From: Melghirimyces algeriensis
Lineage (GTDB): Bacteria > Bacillota > Bacilli > Thermoactinomycetales > DSM-45169
DNA: 64,000 nt
NCBI RefSeq assembly: GCF_900182565.1
Contig: NZ_FXTI01000003.1
Location: forward strand, 186,001-250,000
Reading direction: 5' to 3'
Part shown: positions 34,769-43,215 of the stretch, in pieces
Numbering within the stretch: position 1 is the stretch's first letter
How the letters are laid out: every line of letters starts with the position of its first letter
Made by a program: the position numbers and the translations under genes
Notes under the pieces: model-generated
The model's input: only the letters and a program-made list of their open reading frames with translations
The model's database searches: none
What the model was told of the DNA's origin: nothing

Positions 34769-35743
34769 ATGGCAAGCCGCGCAATCGCAAAGGAACCTTA
34801 TCGTATCCAAGTGGTGTTGGATCACGGCAAAAAAGACACCTCTTTTGAACGGGTGGAGGATTCCGGGATGATCAGTGCTGGGGAAGAACATCTTCCATTA
34901 AAGCGCTGTTTGGAAGAGTTGGATCAATTGGTGGGGCTTTCCAAGATCAAGGCGTTTATTCATGAAATTTATGCATGGTTGACTGTCAATAAGCGTCGAC
35001 TGGCCGCAGGCTTATTAACAGAAAATCAGGTACTTCATATGGTTTTTGAGGGGAATCCAGGAACGGGAAAAACAACGGTTGCTCGGATTATGGGAACGCT
35101 TCTCAAAGAAATGGAGATTCTGTCGAAAGGCCACTTGGTGGAAGTGGAACGGGCCGATCTGGTTGGAGAATATATCGGTCATACGGCTCAGAAAACACGG
35201 GATCATGTGAAACGCGCTTTGGGTGGGATTCTATTTATTGATGAAGCCTATTCTTTATCCAGGGGTGGGGAAAAGGACTTTGGCAAGGAAGCGATTGATA
35301 CATTGGTTAAATCCATGGAAGATTACAAAAATGAGTTTGTTTTGATTTTGGCAGGTTATCCCGGAGAGATGAAACAGTTTTTGCGTTCCAATCCGGGTTT
35401 GCCTTCTCGCTTTCCGATTCATCTACGTTTCCCTGATTTTTCGATTGAAGAGTTATTGAAAATTGCGCAGGGAATGGTCCAGAAAAGAGAGTATCGGTTT
35501 TCAGGACCGGCTTTGCAAAAACTGAGACGACATCTGACAGAATCGGTTCGATCTCCTGGGGAGTCTTTTGGGAATGGACGATATATCCGGAATCTGGTGG
35601 AGAGCGCCATCCGTCATCAAGCGGTGCGTCTATTGAATAGTCGATATGTCTCCAAGGAAGACCTGATGATCTTAAATGCGGATGATTTGCGGTTTCGCGA
35701 ATCGGAGGAATCCTCCTCCATTCCATTCCGGTATATTCCTTGA
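34769..35743 (+). CDS. spoVK: stage V sporulation protein K (CbxX/CfxQ-type AAA ATPase)
   Basis: Predicted 324 residues from ATG 34769 with AAAGAGGTG upstream; GTG 34760 falls within that site. It is a single AAA+ domain: Walker A EGNPGTGKTT, pore-region GEYIGHTAQKT, Walker B GGILFIDEAYSL, arginine-finger region LPSRFP and sensor 2 FGNGRYIRNLVE. SpoVK is needed for spore maturation in Bacillus and belongs to the same AAA group as the rubisco activase CbbX. It sits between hfq and hflX as in Bacillus. Confidence 0.93.
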   Translation: MASRAIAKEPYRIQVVLDHGKKDTSFERVEDSGMISAGEEHLPLKRCLEELDQLVGLSKIKAFIHEIYAWLTVNKRRLAAGLLTENQVLHMVFEGNPGTGKTTVARIMGTLLKEMEILSKGHLVEVERADLVGEYIGHTAQKTRDHVKRALGGILFIDEAYSLSRGGEKDFGKEAIDTLVKSMEDYKNEFVLILAGYPGEMKQFLRSNPGLPSRFPIHLRFPDFSIEELLKIAQGMVQKREYRFSGPALQKLRRHLTESVRSPGESFGNGRYIRNLVESAIRHQAVRLLNSRYVSKEDLMILNADDLRFRESEESSSIPFRYIP

Positions 35744-35748
35744 ACGAG

Positions 35749-35766
35749 AGTAAAGCATGCTATAAT
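35749..35766 (+). promoter_or_regulatory. hflX promoter (extended -10)
   Basis: TGCTATAAT at 35758-35766 is a perfect extended -10. TTGAAC just upstream is spaced at only 15 nt. Confidence 0.6.
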
Positions 35767-35823
35767 GGGAATGAAAAGGTATGATCTCAGGGAGGATGAA
35801 GAAAGATCGAAGGCGATTTTGGG

Positions 35824-37068
35824 TTGGAGCGGGCGATTTTGGTTGGTTGCGGAAGCTACAGGGATGCAGAACATATCCAGTCCTCTCTTTTGGAGTTGGA
35901 GAGATTGGCAAATACAGCGGGTGTAGAGGTGCTGGATCATGTGATACAGTACCGGAAAACTCCCGATCCTGCATGGCTGATTGGGAGAGGGAAAGTGGAA
36001 AATCTTGCCGACCAGGTTTATAAAGAGAAAGCGGATATGGTTATTGTGGATCGGGAGTTGCTTCCTGGTCAGCAAATCAATCTGAAACGTATGTTGTCCT
36101 GTAAGGTATTGGATCGAACCCAGTTGATCCTGGATATATTTGCGATGCGGGCAAGGACGAGAGAAGGAAGGGTCCAAGTAGAGCTGGCCCAGTTGGAATA
36201 TTTACTTCCCCGTTTGACCGGCATGGGGCATCACCTGTCCCGTTTGGGTGGAGGGATTGGCACCCGTGGTCCGGGGGAGAAAAAGCTGGAAACCGATCGA
36301 CGGCATATACGCCGACGAATCCAGTATTTAAAAAAGGATTTAGAGCGGATTCGGAAACATCGTGATCTTCACCAATCCCGGCGTCGGAAAATGGATATGA
36401 CACAGGTCGCTCTGGTCGGATATACGAATGCAGGCAAATCAACGCTTCTTAATCGCTTAACCGGGGCGGGAGTGCCGGCGGAAGACCGGCTCTTCGCCAC
36501 CTTGGATCCAACATCCCGTTTTCTTGTTCTTCCATCAGAGGAAAAAGTGATACTGACGGATACGGTTGGATTTATCCGACGCTTGCCCCACCATTTGGTC
36601 GCGTCGTTTCGATCCACACTGGAGCAGGTGAGGGAAGCGGATCTCCTTCTGCATGTGGTGGATGCCAGTCATCCGGAAGCAACAGAACAAATGGATGCAG
36701 CGGAAGAGGTACTAAAGGAGCTGCATTCCGATCGGATTCCAGTGCTCACGGTTTTTAACAAAATCGATTCAGGTTGTGATCGGATTTTAACCGCGGAAGG
36801 AGAGTCCATTCGAATTTCCGCTTTGGATGATGGGGATTTAATTAGGCTGAAAGAGAAAATGGATTCCATGTTACATGCAGTGAATGTCCAGGGTTCAGCA
36901 GAAATTCCTGTTTCAAAAGGTGAAATCATTTCTTGTCTTTATAAGGAAGCGGACGTTTTTCAGTCAAAAGTGGTGGGTCTGACGATGAAGATGGATTTTC
37001 AATTGCCTTTGAGACGTTATGAGCGATTATCACAGGAAGTGAAAGCGTTTATTTGCAACATTTATTGA
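35824..37068 (+). CDS. hflX: GTPase HflX
   Basis: Predicted 414 residues, TTG start (ERAILVGC) as the frame offers no better one; AAGGCGA is a weak ribosome site. HflX binds the 50S subunit and splits stalled or hibernating ribosomes. The N-terminal HflX domain includes the glycine-rich GGGIGTRGPGEKKLETDRR, followed by a coiled linker and the G domain: GYTNAGKST, DTVGFI, NKID and SAL. ynbB follows 27 nt downstream, the Bacillus ynbA-ynbB arrangement. Confidence 0.95.
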   Translation: MERAILVGCGSYRDAEHIQSSLLELERLANTAGVEVLDHVIQYRKTPDPAWLIGRGKVENLADQVYKEKADMVIVDRELLPGQQINLKRMLSCKVLDRTQLILDIFAMRARTREGRVQVELAQLEYLLPRLTGMGHHLSRLGGGIGTRGPGEKKLETDRRHIRRRIQYLKKDLERIRKHRDLHQSRRRKMDMTQVALVGYTNAGKSTLLNRLTGAGVPAEDRLFATLDPTSRFLVLPSEEKVILTDTVGFIRRLPHHLVASFRSTLEQVREADLLLHVVDASHPEATEQMDAAEEVLKELHSDRIPVLTVFNKIDSGCDRILTAEGESIRISALDDGDLIRLKEKMDSMLHAVNVQGSAEIPVSKGEIISCLYKEADVFQSKVVGLTMKMDFQLPLRRYERLSQEVKAFICNIY

Positions 37069-37095
37069 GATCAAACATGGAAATGGTGTTGAAAC

Positions 37096-38361
37096 GTGTA
37101 CAAGCATTTGAAGCATGGTGAGATTTTAAAACAGTGGAGAGAGGAAGCAGAAGACCGTATCACTCCTGCCGTTCGGAGGATTGAACGTCGTGTGGAAATG
37201 CACCAGTGGCGCCTGTTGGAAGCATACCGGGAGGCGGGGGTCAGTGAACAGCATTTGGCCTCTTCCACAGGCTATGGATATGACGATATGGGGCGGGAAA
37301 CATTGGAAAAAATCGTAGCCCGTATTTTCGGGGCGGAACAGGCTCTGTTTCGTCCCCAGCTTATCTCTGGAACCCATGCAATTACTTCCTGTCTATTTGG
37401 TGTACTTCGACCGGGAGATGAACTTCTCTATATCACCGGCGCACCCTATGATACCTTGGAAACAGTGATTGGGAAAGGGAAGGATGGTTCGGGCTCTCTT
37501 GCGGATTATGATATCTCGTATCAAGCAGTACCTTTAACGCCTGACGGTCAAGTCAATTGGGAGGCGGTGGAGAAAACCGCAGGACCCCGAACTCGATGTA
37601 TCGCCATTCAGCGGTCCAGAGGGTACTCAGACCGCGCTTCCTTTTCCGTAAAAGAGATTCGGGATATGGTTCACAGCGTTCGAAGAATTTGTCCAGATGC
37701 CGTTGTATTTGTGGATAACTGTTATGGCGAATTTGTGGAGGATGAAGAACCGACACATGTGGGTGCAGATCTGATCGCAGGTTCACTGATTAAAAATCCC
37801 GGTGGAGGACTGGCTAAATCGGGGGGGTATATTGCAGGGAAAAAAGAGTGGGTGGAACGAGCCTCTTCACGATTGTTTGCCCCAGGAATTTTGGCGGAAG
37901 GGGGAGCGACCCATGGATATATGCGGGACTTTTATCAGGGGTTTTTCCTGGCTCCCCATGTGGTGGGGGAAGCATTGAAAGGAGCTCTTTTTTCTGCTGC
38001 GATTCTGGAAATGGCCGGTTTTGAGACCACTCCTCGATACAACGATCCCCGAACGGATATCATTCAGTTGATTCGCCTGGAGAAGCCGGAATGGTTAGTG
38101 GCCTTCTGCCAAGGGATTCAGGCTGCATCACCGGTGGATGCCCATGTTTGTCCAGAGCCTTCTCCGATGCCAGGGTACAAAGATCCGGTCATTATGGCAG
38201 CAGGAACCTTTGTTCAAGGTGCAAGCATTGAGCTGTCTGCTGATGGACCGCTTCGGCCCCCATATTTGGCTTATATGCAGGGGGGACTTACCGCTTCCCA
38301 TGTAAAAATCGGGGTATTGACAGCACTGGACCGAATGCTGGATTACGGAAGCAAGAGTTGA
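37096..38361 (+). CDS. ynbB: YnbB-like PLP enzyme (methionine gamma-lyase/aluminium-resistance family)
   Basis: Predicted 421 residues, GTG start. The protein has the family's features: SSTGYGYDDMGRETLE, SGTHAITSCLFGVLRPGD, QRSRGYSDR, VFVDNCYGEF and the PLP-lysine region GSLIKNPGGGLAKSGGYIAG. The family is annotated as methionine gamma-lyase-like or aluminium resistance protein, and its physiological substrate is not settled. In Bacillus it is followed directly by glnR; here an 8-kb island intervenes. Confidence 0.9.
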   Translation: MYKHLKHGEILKQWREEAEDRITPAVRRIERRVEMHQWRLLEAYREAGVSEQHLASSTGYGYDDMGRETLEKIVARIFGAEQALFRPQLISGTHAITSCLFGVLRPGDELLYITGAPYDTLETVIGKGKDGSGSLADYDISYQAVPLTPDGQVNWEAVEKTAGPRTRCIAIQRSRGYSDRASFSVKEIRDMVHSVRRICPDAVVFVDNCYGEFVEDEEPTHVGADLIAGSLIKNPGGGLAKSGGYIAGKKEWVERASSRLFAPGILAEGGATHGYMRDFYQGFFLAPHVVGEALKGALFSAAILEMAGFETTPRYNDPRTDIIQLIRLEKPEWLVAFCQGIQAASPVDAHVCPEPSPMPGYKDPVIMAAGTFVQGASIELSADGPLRPPYLAYMQGGLTASHVKIGVLTALDRMLDYGSKS

Positions 38362-38396
38362 CCGTAATGGGAGTTATTGATTGGAGGAAGAAGGAA

Positions 38397-38873
38397 ATGG
38401 AATTTGTTTGGTGGATTCTCATTGCTGTATTGTTTCTGCTCGGATTTGCGGGTTTGCTCATCCCGGTTCTTCCTGATGCACCTCTTTTGTTTCTCGGCTT
38501 TGTCATCTATCACTTTTTGATTGATCCAGATAGTTTATCCATGTCTTTCTGGATTGGAGCATTGGCCGTTACGGCTATTGTAATCATTACGGATTATATA
38601 GCGGGTGGGATTGCCGCCCGAAGCTACGGAGGTTCCCGCTGGTCCATCCCGGCTGCGATCGTTGGAGCTCTGGTCGGGATTCCGATCGGCCCTTTAGGAA
38701 TCATTTTGGGTCCTTTGGTTGCGGTGATGATCGTTGAATTTATCCGACAAAGGGATTGGAAGGAAGCGCTGAGGGCTGGGTTTGGTACATTGGTTGGATT
38801 TTTGGGTGGTGTATTTGTCAAAGGTGTGTTGATGGCAGGGTTGTTGGTTTGGTTTTTCGTATTGGTCGTTTAG
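38397..38873 (+). CDS. DUF456 membrane protein, copy 1
   Basis: Predicted 158 residues from ATG 38397 (GGAGG and AAGGA upstream). It is almost entirely hydrophobic with a DUF456 pattern: AGLLIPVLPDAPLLFLGFV near the N-terminus and a Gly-rich hairpin of membrane helices (GALVGIPIGPLGIILGPLVA) in the centre. Function unknown. A near copy lies 370 nt downstream and shares even the ribosome-site region. Confidence 0.85.
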   Translation: MEFVWWILIAVLFLLGFAGLLIPVLPDAPLLFLGFVIYHFLIDPDSLSMSFWIGALAVTAIVIITDYIAGGIAARSYGGSRWSIPAAIVGALVGIPIGPLGIILGPLVAVMIVEFIRQRDWKEALRAGFGTLVGFLGGVFVKGVLMAGLLVWFFVLVV

Positions 38874-38898
38874 ATGATTGTAAGATAGAGATGAACAC

Positions 38899-38942
38899 AA
38901 AAAAAGCTGATTCTTTTATGAAAGGGAATCGGCTTTTTTTGT
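38899..38942 (+). terminator. terminator after DUF456 copy 1
   Basis: GCTGATTC (38906-38913) pairs with GAATCGGC (38926-38933) with one G-U, flanked by A and T runs. Confidence 0.85.
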
Positions 38943-38960
38943 TTTGAAATGAAAAAATAT

Positions 38961-39175
38961 GATGATCCTTACAATCGTTACGTATAAAAACTTTTTCTTT
39001 GAAAAGGAGTCCATCCTTGGTTAAGATGATATCAGAATGAACCGTACATGGCAGTAGCAGGATGCCTAGCTTGAAAGGTATCCGAAATTGCTTCAAGAAA
39101 GAACATCTGTCGTATTCTATCATTCCTATAGTCTTTCTATTCCTGATCTGATGATAGGATGATACGTATACGGGT
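38961..39175 (-). pseudogene. decayed fragment of a CgeB-like gene
   Basis: This 215-nt stretch between the two DUF456 genes aligns by eye with 45933-46242, the 5' end and upstream region of the intact CgeB-like gene. Shared blocks include GAGTCCATCC, GTTAAGAT, GAACCGT, AGTAGCAGGA, TTCAAG, CCTATAG and AGGATGA in the same order. Gaps break the frame, and about 90 nt relative to the intact copy is missing. It is therefore a rearrangement scar rather than a functional gene. No open frame with a start remains. Confidence 0.75.
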
Positions 39176-39242
39176 TCATGTCAGAATGGTAAAGCTCGTC
39201 TTTAGAATTGTAATGGGGGTTATTGATTGGAGGAAGAAGGAA

Positions 39243-39647
39243 ATGGAATTTGTTTGGTGGATTCTCATTGCTGTACTGTTTCTGCTCGGATTTGCGGGCT
39301 TGCTCATTCCGATACTTCCTGATGCACCATTTCTGTTTCTCGGTTTTTTAATATATCATTTTTTGATTCATCCGGACAGTTTATCCATGTCTTTCTGGAT
39401 TGTAGTGATGACAGTGATGGCTATGATAGTCATTACCGATTATATAGCAGGCTGGATTGTTATCCAAAGCTACAGGGGCTCCCTTAGGTCCATCCCGGCT
39501 GCGATCGTCAGATTTATCCGACAAAGGGATTGGAAGGAAGCGCTGAAGGTCGGGGTTGGTACATTGGCAGGATGCTTGGGCAGTGTGATCGTCAAGGGAG
39601 TGTTGATGGCGGGGTTGTTGATTTGGTTTTTTATACTCCTAATCTAA
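39243..39647 (+). CDS. DUF456 membrane protein, copy 2 with internal deletion
   Basis: Predicted 134 residues. It is a clear duplicate of the gene at 38397: the first 32 residues are nearly identical and the C-terminus matches (RFIRQRDWKEAL; VKGVLMAGLL). The central Gly-rich membrane hairpin, about 25 residues between SIPAAIV and RFIRQ, is deleted in frame. Upstream sequence including the ribosome site is also copied. The loss removes the most characteristic part of DUF456, so function is doubtful. Confidence 0.75.
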   Translation: MEFVWWILIAVLFLLGFAGLLIPILPDAPFLFLGFLIYHFLIHPDSLSMSFWIVVMTVMAMIVITDYIAGWIVIQSYRGSLRSIPAAIVRFIRQRDWKEALKVGVGTLAGCLGSVIVKGVLMAGLLIWFFILLI

Positions 39648-39654
39648 TTGATTG

Positions 39655-39688
39655 AAAAGCCGACTTCGATTGAAATCGGCTTTTTTTA
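39655..39688 (+). terminator. terminator after DUF456 copy 2
   Basis: GCCGACTTC and GAAATCGGC form a 9-bp stem with one mismatch, loop GATT, flanked by AAAA and TTTTTTT. Confidence 0.85.
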
Positions 39689-39782
39689 TTACCCATTTTT
39701 GAACCGACTGTATAGCTGCCTTTTCCGACTTATGTTTTCTAGAATAATAATACTGTATCGAGTTGAGAAAGGGGGAGGGATA

Positions 39783-40754
39783 TTGAAGGTAGGAGTCGTT
39801 GGAGCAGGCGTAATGGGAGAAAATCACGTTCGTGTGTATCTATCACTATCCAATGAGTGCCAACTGGTCGGAATCTATGATAATCATTTTGAACGGGCAC
39901 AGAACATTGCGGATAAATATGGTACCAAATATTTTAATAGCCTGGAATCTCTTCTGGATCATGTGGATGCTGTCAGCATTGCTGTTCCTACAGAACTTCA
40001 TTATCAGGTTGGCATGCAGTGTATTGATCATCATGTGGATATTTTGATGGAAAAACCGATCACTGCAACTGTTTCCGAAGCTGAACAATTAATTCGTCAT
40101 GCAAACAAAAATAGGACAATATTACAGGTTGGACATATTGAACTATATAATCCAACGGTTGCCGAACTGAAGAATATTTTAGCGAATGAAGAAATGCTGG
40201 CCGTTGATGTTCATCGAATGAGTCCCTTCGATGCCCGTAATTTGCATGTGGATGTTGTAAATGATTTGATGATCCATGATATATACATTTTAGATTATCT
40301 AACCAATCATCGTATTCAAAACTTCTATGGGATGGGTCAACTGTTTGATGATACGATTAAACACGCTATTGTGGTGGCCCGGTACACCAATGGAATCATA
40401 GCGCAATTAACAGCCAGTTTTAAAACAGAGGAGAAAGTACGAACGCTTCGTGTAATAACGAAAAATGCCTTCATACAGGCTGATTTATTGGAGAATAAAA
40501 TTCTGATTTCCCGCTCTACAAACTTTTTTAAGAATAAGTGGCAGATCAATTACAGTCAAAAAAATATTGTTGAAAAGGTTTTTGTTCCTTGGCATGAGCC
40601 ATTAAAAAAACAACTATCTGATTTTATCACCTCTGTTAAAACGAAGGAACCACCCAAAGTAACGGGAGTGGATGGTCTGAATGCGCTCGAAGTTACCAAC
40701 CGGATCCATGAGTATATGAAAAGATATTATTCCAAATTTCCAAAGGAGATGTAA
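39783..40754 (+). CDS. Gfo/Idh/MocA-family oxidoreductase (WlbA-like)
   Basis: Predicted 323 residues. TTG 39783 is preferred because GAAAGGGGGAGGG lies just upstream; the open frame continues 45 codons further but without a ribosome site. Rossmann motif VGVVGAGVMGENHVRVY is followed by the family signature MEKPIT and a C-terminal alpha/beta domain. In sugar pathways such enzymes oxidise C3 of UDP-sugars (WlbA/WbpB). The next gene is a left-handed beta-helix acyltransferase, the usual WlbA/WlbB pairing. No aminotransferase is present, so the exact sugar is unknown. Confidence 0.85.
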   Translation: MKVGVVGAGVMGENHVRVYLSLSNECQLVGIYDNHFERAQNIADKYGTKYFNSLESLLDHVDAVSIAVPTELHYQVGMQCIDHHVDILMEKPITATVSEAEQLIRHANKNRTILQVGHIELYNPTVAELKNILANEEMLAVDVHRMSPFDARNLHVDVVNDLMIHDIYILDYLTNHRIQNFYGMGQLFDDTIKHAIVVARYTNGIIAQLTASFKTEEKVRTLRVITKNAFIQADLLENKILISRSTNFFKNKWQINYSQKNIVEKVFVPWHEPLKKQLSDFITSVKTKEPPKVTGVDGLNALEVTNRIHEYMKRYYSKFPKEM

Positions 40755-41446
40755 TGATGGTTCATCCAAGCGTACACGTTCCATCCTCTTGTGTAATTGG
40801 TGAAAATGTTGTGATTGAAGAAGGTGTCACTCTTGGCGAAAATGTTCAAGTGGGACATCATTCTGTTTTGCTGAAGGGAACGATTTTGGAAGAAGATATC
40901 ATGATTGGGTGCAACTCCGTATTGGGATGTCAACCATTTAAAAACTCAAGAATACAACATGAAAACAATGCTGAAGGTGAGCTATATGTAGGGAAGGGCA
41001 GTCGGATTGGGAATGGGACTATCATTTATTCCGGTACAAAACTGAGCCGTGAGGTAATGGTCGGAGATTTGGCCAGTATCAGAGAAAATACGGTTGTCGG
41101 GCAGGCTACAGTGATCGGAAGAAATGCAATGGTGGAATGCCGGACATTGATCGGAGAACGTTGTCTCATTCAAACCAGTGCTTATATTACAGCAGATATG
41201 GTTCTTGAGGACGATGTCTTTATCGGTCCCGAAGTATCCACTTCCAATGATAAATACATGGTTCGTACATCTACATCATTAAAAGGGCCACACATTAAGG
41301 AAGGTGCCAGTATTGGAAACAATGCAACGCTTCTTCCCGGAATTATTATCGGTAAAAATGCAATGATTGGTGCCGGAGCTGTTGTCACGAAGGATGTAAC
41401 GGATGGTTGCACTGTAGCAGGGGTTCCCGCAAGGAAGATTCCCTAA
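40754..41446 (+). CDS. left-handed beta-helix acyltransferase (hexapeptide repeat)
   Basis: Predicted 230 residues; ATG 40754 overlaps the preceding stop, and ATG 40757 is equally possible after AAAGGAG. Hexapeptide repeats fill the protein (VIGENVVIEEGVTLGENVQV; SRIGNGTIIYSGTKL; IGNNATLLPGIIIGKNAMIG), ending in GAGAVVTKDV and VAGVPARKI. It resembles UDP-amino-sugar N-acetyltransferases such as WlbB/WbpD. Translationally coupled to the oxidoreductase gene. Confidence 0.88.
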   Translation: MMVHPSVHVPSSCVIGENVVIEEGVTLGENVQVGHHSVLLKGTILEEDIMIGCNSVLGCQPFKNSRIQHENNAEGELYVGKGSRIGNGTIIYSGTKLSREVMVGDLASIRENTVVGQATVIGRNAMVECRTLIGERCLIQTSAYITADMVLEDDVFIGPEVSTSNDKYMVRTSTSLKGPHIKEGASIGNNATLLPGIIIGKNAMIGAGAVVTKDVTDGCTVAGVPARKIP

Positions 41447-41476
41447 TATTCTATTATTTATAAAGGAGCGTCATCA

Positions 41477-42229
41477 ATGGATTTATCACTGAAAGATAAA
41501 AAGGTGCTGGTAACCGGTGGTTCCAGAGGGATTGGCAAAGCCATAGCAGCCAAATTTGTGGAAGAAGGAGCTCAGGTCGGGATTATTGCACGGTCGCAGG
41601 ATGAATTGGAACAAACAGGGTGGGAAATCGGTGCTACCATTTATCCGGGTGACATATCCAATCAACAGGAAAGGGTTCGCATCTTCAATACTTACCTGAA
41701 TGATGTGAAACGAATCGATGTTTTGGTTAACAATGCGGGTGCAAGTTATGGAGCTTCAGTAATGGATACAGATTTAAAACGGTTTGAAGAAGCAATGCAA
41801 TTAAATTTTCATGCCGCGGTGCATTTCAGTAAGTTGGCTGCTGAAAAAATGAAGGATCATCAATGGGGTTCCATTATTAATATTTCCTCCATTTATGGAA
41901 GGGAAGCAGGAGGAATTCCCGCATACAATGCCTCAAAAGCTGCACTCATCAGCTTTACGAAAGCTTTTTCCACCGAAGCCATCAAGCACAATATCAGGGT
42001 GAATGGGATTGCACCAGGAGCGATCTTTCACCTGAACAAAGCCTGGAAAAAACGATTGGAAGATAAGAAATCGATGGAACAATATGTAAAAAACAGAATT
42101 CCGGCAGGGCGATTTGGCACACCGGAGGAAATTGCAAATGTGGCTGTGTTTCTCGCTTCTGACAAAGCTTCATGGATTGTTGGAGTCAATTTGAATGTGG
42201 ATGGAGGCCAGTCACACTTGAATTTTTAA
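41477..42229 (+). CDS. short-chain dehydrogenase/reductase
   Basis: Predicted 250 residues. Classical SDR motifs: cofactor TGGSRGIGKAI, NNAG, catalytic Ser in INISS, YNASK and the C-terminal NVDGGQSHLNF. AAAGGAG precedes the ATG and the gene is third in the island operon. It probably acts on the sugar being built, but generic SDR sequence does not reveal the substrate. Confidence 0.85.
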   Translation: MDLSLKDKKVLVTGGSRGIGKAIAAKFVEEGAQVGIIARSQDELEQTGWEIGATIYPGDISNQQERVRIFNTYLNDVKRIDVLVNNAGASYGASVMDTDLKRFEEAMQLNFHAAVHFSKLAAEKMKDHQWGSIINISSIYGREAGGIPAYNASKAALISFTKAFSTEAIKHNIRVNGIAPGAIFHLNKAWKKRLEDKKSMEQYVKNRIPAGRFGTPEEIANVAVFLASDKASWIVGVNLNVDGGQSHLNF

Positions 42230-42255
42230 TTTTTTCGTAATTGGAGGTCTAAAAG

Positions 42256-43215
42256 ATGAGAATTCCCATCCAAAACAGCACCATCTTAGTAACCGGAGGG
42301 GCTGGATTTATCGGCGGTCATTTAGTTGACCGATTATTGGAAGAGCAACCGAAACAGGTAATCGTGGTCGACAATCTTTTTGTTGGGGAAAAAGCGAATC
42401 TGTCCGATGCGTTGAAGAAGGGTGTGCTTCTCTATGTAGATGATGCCGAAATCGAAGGGTGCCTGGATTCTGTTTTCAGTCGGCATTCCATCGATATTGT
42501 ATTCAATTGTGCTACCAAAGCTCTGAATTATTCCTTTCTGAATCCATCCAATGCTTTTATGACCAATGTTGTGGTCATAAAAAATCTGCTGGAATTGCAA
42601 AGAAAGAAGGCATTTCAAACACTGTGTCATTTTTCCTCTTCAGAGGCATATGGTTCATCGGTCTATGAACCGATGGACGAAAACCATCCATTGCAACCCA
42701 CAACCACTTATGCCGCGGGAAAAGCGGCGGCAGACCTAATGCTTCAAAGTTATGTAAGGATGTTTGATTTAGATGCATTTATTGTCAGGGCATTCAATAA
42801 CTATGGGCCGAGACAAAGCAATCACCGAGAACTGGCCGCTGTCATTCCAAAAACCATTGAAAAAATTCTTTCGGGAGAAGCACCGGAAATACACGGGACA
42901 GGTCAACAGAAGAGGGATTTTATTTATGTGGGGGATACCGTTGAAGCTGTGATAAACGTGTTTTCCAAACTGAAACCGGGAGAGGTTGTCAACATTTCGG
43001 CGGACAGTCAGGTTGCGATTGGAGAATTGGTTGAAAAAATCGCCCAATTACTTAGGTACAATGGAGACATTGTGCAACGGGAAGCCCGAAAAGCAGATGT
43101 CATAAGCCACAATGGTTGCAATCAAAAGCTGAAGACTCTGGTTCGCGACTTAAGATTTACTCCCTTGGAGCAAGGTTTGAAAGAAACGATTCGTTGGTAC
43201 AAAGGAGGAAAATGA
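42256..43215 (+). CDS. NAD-dependent sugar epimerase/dehydratase
   Basis: Predicted 319 residues. Extended SDR: TGGAGFIGGHL, HFSSSEAYGS, the Tyr-x3-Lys motif in YAAGKAAADL, and FNNYGPRQ. Such enzymes work on nucleotide-linked sugars as 4-epimerases or 4,6-dehydratases. It ends overlapping the start of the glycosyltransferase gene, supporting a single operon for glycan synthesis. Confidence 0.88.
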   Translation: MRIPIQNSTILVTGGAGFIGGHLVDRLLEEQPKQVIVVDNLFVGEKANLSDALKKGVLLYVDDAEIEGCLDSVFSRHSIDIVFNCATKALNYSFLNPSNAFMTNVVVIKNLLELQRKKAFQTLCHFSSSEAYGSSVYEPMDENHPLQPTTTYAAGKAAADLMLQSYVRMFDLDAFIVRAFNNYGPRQSNHRELAAVIPKTIEKILSGEAPEIHGTGQQKRDFIYVGDTVEAVINVFSKLKPGEVVNISADSQVAIGELVEKIAQLLRYNGDIVQREARKADVISHNGCNQKLKTLVRDLRFTPLEQGLKETIRWYKGGK

